Assembly (NCBI GenBank): GCA_029007295.1
Contig: JAQXHN010000028.1
Coordinates: 16,496 to 80,495, forward strand
Direction of reading: 5' to 3'
Length of the DNA stretch: 64,000 nucleotides
DNA from: Clostridia bacterium
GTDB lineage: Bacteria; Bacillota; Clostridia; Oscillospirales; CAG-272
Shown here piece after piece: positions 61,322 through 64,000 of the stretch; the first letter of the stretch is position 1, and every line of letters starts with the position of its first letter. Below the pieces are notes generated by a model that was not told the DNA's origin, ran no database searches, and worked only from the letters and a program-made list of their open reading frames with translations. The translations under genes were made by a program, and so were the position numbers.

Positions 61322-63955
61322 ATGAGCAAAAAGTATGTATATCTCTTTACCGAGGGAAATGCGGATATGCGCGAGCTTCTCGGCGGTAAGGGAGCAAACC
61401 TTGCAGAGATGACCAATATCGGTCTTCCCGTTCCGCAGGGCTTTACAATTACGACAGAGGCTTGTACACAGTATTATGAGGACGGCCGCAGAATCAACGA
61501 TGATATTCAGGCTGAAATCATGGAATATATTAAGAAGATGGAGGATATTACCGGCAAGAAGTTCGGCGATAAGGAAAATCCCCTTCTCGTTTCCGTTCGT
61601 TCGGGTGCGCGTGCGTCCATGCCCGGTATGATGGATACCATTCTTAACCTCGGTCTTAACGAAGAGGTTGTTAACGTTATTGCGGAGAAATCCAACAATC
61701 CCCGTTGGGCTTGGGACTGCTACAGAAGATTTATCCAAATGTACTCCGATGTCGTAATGGAAGTCGGCAAGAAGTATTTTGAGCAGCTCATTGACAAGAT
61801 GAAGGAAGAAAAGGGCGTTAAATTTGACGTTGAGCTTACGGCAGACGATCTCAAGAGTCTCGCTAACCAGTTCAAGGCCGAGTACAAGAATCAGCTCGGT
61901 TCCGATTTCCCGGACGATCCCGTTGAGCAGTTAATGGGAGCGGTTAAGGCAGTATTCCGTTCATGGGACAACCCCAGAGCGAACGTTTACCGTCGCGATA
62001 ACGATAGTCCTTATTCATGGGGTACGGCAGTTAACGTACAGATGATGGCGTTCGGTAACATGGGTGACGATTGCGGTACAGGCGTTGCATTTACCCGTGA
62101 CCCTGCAACCGGCGCTAAGGGACTCTTCGGCGAATTTCTTACAAACGCACAGGGAGAGGACGTTGTTGCAGGTGTTCGTACGCCTATGCACATTTCCGAG
62201 ATGGAACAGAAATTCCCCAAGGCATTTGCTAAGTTTACAGAAGTATGCAAAACTCTCGAAGATCACTACCGTGATATGCAGGATATGGAATTCACCGTTG
62301 AGCACGGCGAGCTCTTTATGCTTCAGACCCGTAACGGTAAGAGAACTGCTCAGGCGGCTCTCAAGATCGCCTGCGACCTCGTTGATGAAGGCATGAGAAC
62401 CGAAAAGGAAGCAGTAGCGATGATTGATCCTCGAAATCTCGATACGCTTTTACATCCTCAGTTTGACGCTAAGGCGCTTAAAGCCGCAACACCTATCGGT
62501 AAGGGTCTGGGCGCTTCTCCCGGTGCGGCTTGCGGTAAGGTTGTATTCACCGCAGAGGATGCGGAAGCATGGAAGGCAAGAGGCGAGAAAGTTGTCCTTG
62601 TTCGTCTTGAGACATCTCCCGAGGATATCACTGGTATGAAGGCTTCTCAGGGAATCCTTACGGTTCGCGGCGGTATGACAAGCCATGCGGCGGTTGTTGC
62701 GCGCGGTATGGGTACATGCTGTGTTTCCGGTTGCGGCGATATCAAGATGGATGAAGAAAATAAGAAGTTTGAGCTCGGTGGAAAGACATTCGGCGAAGGC
62801 GACTTTATTTCTATCGACGGTTCTACTGGCAACATCTACGACGGCGCTATCCCGACCGTTGACGCTACCATCGCAGGTGAATTTGGTAGAATAATGGGCT
62901 GGGCAGACAAGTACAGAAAGCTTAAGGTCAGAACAAATGCAGACACTCCTCGCGACGCAAAGAAGGCACGCGAGCTCGGCGCAGAGGGTATAGGACTTTG
63001 CCGTACGGAGCATATGTTCTTTGAAGCAGACAGAATTGCCGCCTTCAGAGAAATGATTTGCGCAGATGCAGTTGAAGAAAGAGAAGCGGCTCTTGCAAAA
63101 ATTCTTCCTATGCAGCAGGCAGACTTTGAAGCGCTCTATGAGGCGCTTGAAGGCACACCCGTATGTATCAGATTCCTTGATCCTCCGCTTCATGAATTCG
63201 TTCCTACAGAAGAGGAAGACATTGAAATGCTCGCCGCCGCTCAGGGTAAGAGCGTAGAGTCTATTAAGGAGCTCATCGCATCTCTCCATGAGTTCAACCC
63301 GATGATGGGTCACAGAGGCTGCCGTCTTGCGGTAACATATCCCGAAATTGCCAAGATGCAGACAAGCGCAGTAATCCGTGCGGCAATCAATGTTCAGAAG
63401 AAGCACCCCGATTGGAATATTGTTCCCGAAATAATGATTCCGTTGGTAGGTGAAATCAAGGAACTTAAGTTCGTTAAGAAATTTGTTGTTGAAACCGCAG
63501 ATAAAGAAATAGCAGACGCAGGAGTTGATCTCAAGTATCAGGTTGGTACAATGATTGAGATCCCCCGTGCGGCGCTTACAGCAGATGAGATTGCCAAGGA
63601 AGCCGACTTCTTCTGCTTCGGTACCAACGACCTTACGCAGATGACATATGGCTTTAGCCGTGATGACGCCGGTAAGTTCCTCGGCTCATACTACGACTCC
63701 AAGATTTTTGAAAACGATCCTTTTGCTAAGCTTGACCAGGTCGGAGTAGGAAAGCTTATGAAGATGGCAATTTCTCTCGGTAAGCCTGAAAATCCGAATC
63801 TCCATATCGGAATTTGCGGTGAGCACGGCGGAGATCCCTCTTCGGTTGAATTCTGCCACGAAATCGGACTTGATTACGTATCATGTTCTCCTTTCCGTGT
63901 GCCGATCGCTCGCCTTGCCGCAGCACAGGCAGCAATTAACGAAAGTAGGAAGTAA
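61322..63955 (+). CDS. ppdK: Pyruvate, phosphate dikinase
   Basis: GGKGANLAEMTNIGLPVPQGFTITTEAC, LTVRGGMTSHAAVVARGMGTCCVSG, GIGLCRTEHMFFEADR, FGTNDLTQMTYGFSRDD. Confidence 0.98.
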   Translation: MSKKYVYLFTEGNADMRELLGGKGANLAEMTNIGLPVPQGFTITTEACTQYYEDGRRINDDIQAEIMEYIKKMEDITGKKFGDKENPLLVSVRSGARASMPGMMDTILNLGLNEEVVNVIAEKSNNPRWAWDCYRRFIQMYSDVVMEVGKKYFEQLIDKMKEEKGVKFDVELTADDLKSLANQFKAEYKNQLGSDFPDDPVEQLMGAVKAVFRSWDNPRANVYRRDNDSPYSWGTAVNVQMMAFGNMGDDCGTGVAFTRDPATGAKGLFGEFLTNAQGEDVVAGVRTPMHISEMEQKFPKAFAKFTEVCKTLEDHYRDMQDMEFTVEHGELFMLQTRNGKRTAQAALKIACDLVDEGMRTEKEAVAMIDPRNLDTLLHPQFDAKALKAATPIGKGLGASPGAACGKVVFTAEDAEAWKARGEKVVLVRLETSPEDITGMKASQGILTVRGGMTSHAAVVARGMGTCCVSGCGDIKMDEENKKFELGGKTFGEGDFISIDGSTGNIYDGAIPTVDATIAGEFGRIMGWADKYRKLKVRTNADTPRDAKKARELGAEGIGLCRTEHMFFEADRIAAFREMICADAVEEREAALAKILPMQQADFEALYEALEGTPVCIRFLDPPLHEFVPTEEEDIEMLAAAQGKSVESIKELIASLHEFNPMMGHRGCRLAVTYPEIAKMQTSAVIRAAINVQKKHPDWNIVPEIMIPLVGEIKELKFVKKFVVETADKEIADAGVDLKYQVGTMIEIPRAALTADEIAKEADFFCFGTNDLTQMTYGFSRDDAGKFLGSYYDSKIFENDPFAKLDQVGVGKLMKMAISLGKPENPNLHIGICGEHGGDPSSVEFCHEIGLDYVSCSPFRVPIARLAAAQAAINESRK

Positions 63956-64000
63956 TTTTGACCTGATTTCAAGGGTAAATCAAAGCTCTTTTGTGCGAGT

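Noticed and set aside
62450-63406. 318-aa minus-strand ORF
   Set aside because: Entirely antisense to ppdK; no recognizable domain.
1-64000. CRISPR array, insertion sequence, tRNA or rRNA genes
   Set aside because: Looked for direct repeat/spacer periodicity, transposase motifs, cloverleaf-like sequences and conserved rRNA segments by eye; none seen. A short or degenerate element could be missed without tools.

Overview
The window looks like a chromosomal segment from a low-to-moderate GC Firmicutes/Clostridia-type bacterium. It is mostly housekeeping operons: proS (partial), ruvCAB, ecfA1A2T-truA, a ClpE-like AAA+ unfoldase, a surface-polysaccharide cluster, two tandem MutS-like ATPases, rsmI, dapA, queA, ychF, a two-component system, valS with a T-box leader, mfd-pth and ppdK. 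I saw no CRISPR array, transposase, rRNA or tRNA gene. Main points worth a second look: (1) an intact 930-aa P-type-ATPase-like ORF (14462-17254) whose catalytic signatures are all substituted (DKTGT->PKKGG, TGES->TGVS, TGDGVND->LATELDE, PEGL proline lost). It sits 14 nt after a zinc-finger ClpE-like gene and looks like a P-type pseudo-ATPase. (2) A cobalamin riboswitch preceding a DUF4430 (transcobalamin-C-terminal-like) lipoprotein, an ECF S-component-like membrane protein and an SLH-DUF4838 surface protein. The only ECF energizing module seen is the separate ecfA1A2T. (3) A two-gene phage-tail-like island between queA and a GDSL hydrolase, one gene carrying an in-frame TAA. (4) A divergent asparagine-synthetase-like protein without the catalytic Cys. 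(5) A perfect palindrome filling the spacer of the likely ruvCAB promoter. (6) A small membrane protein and the ferredoxin, both missed by the ORF track. All calls are from reading the sequence; no database search was run.
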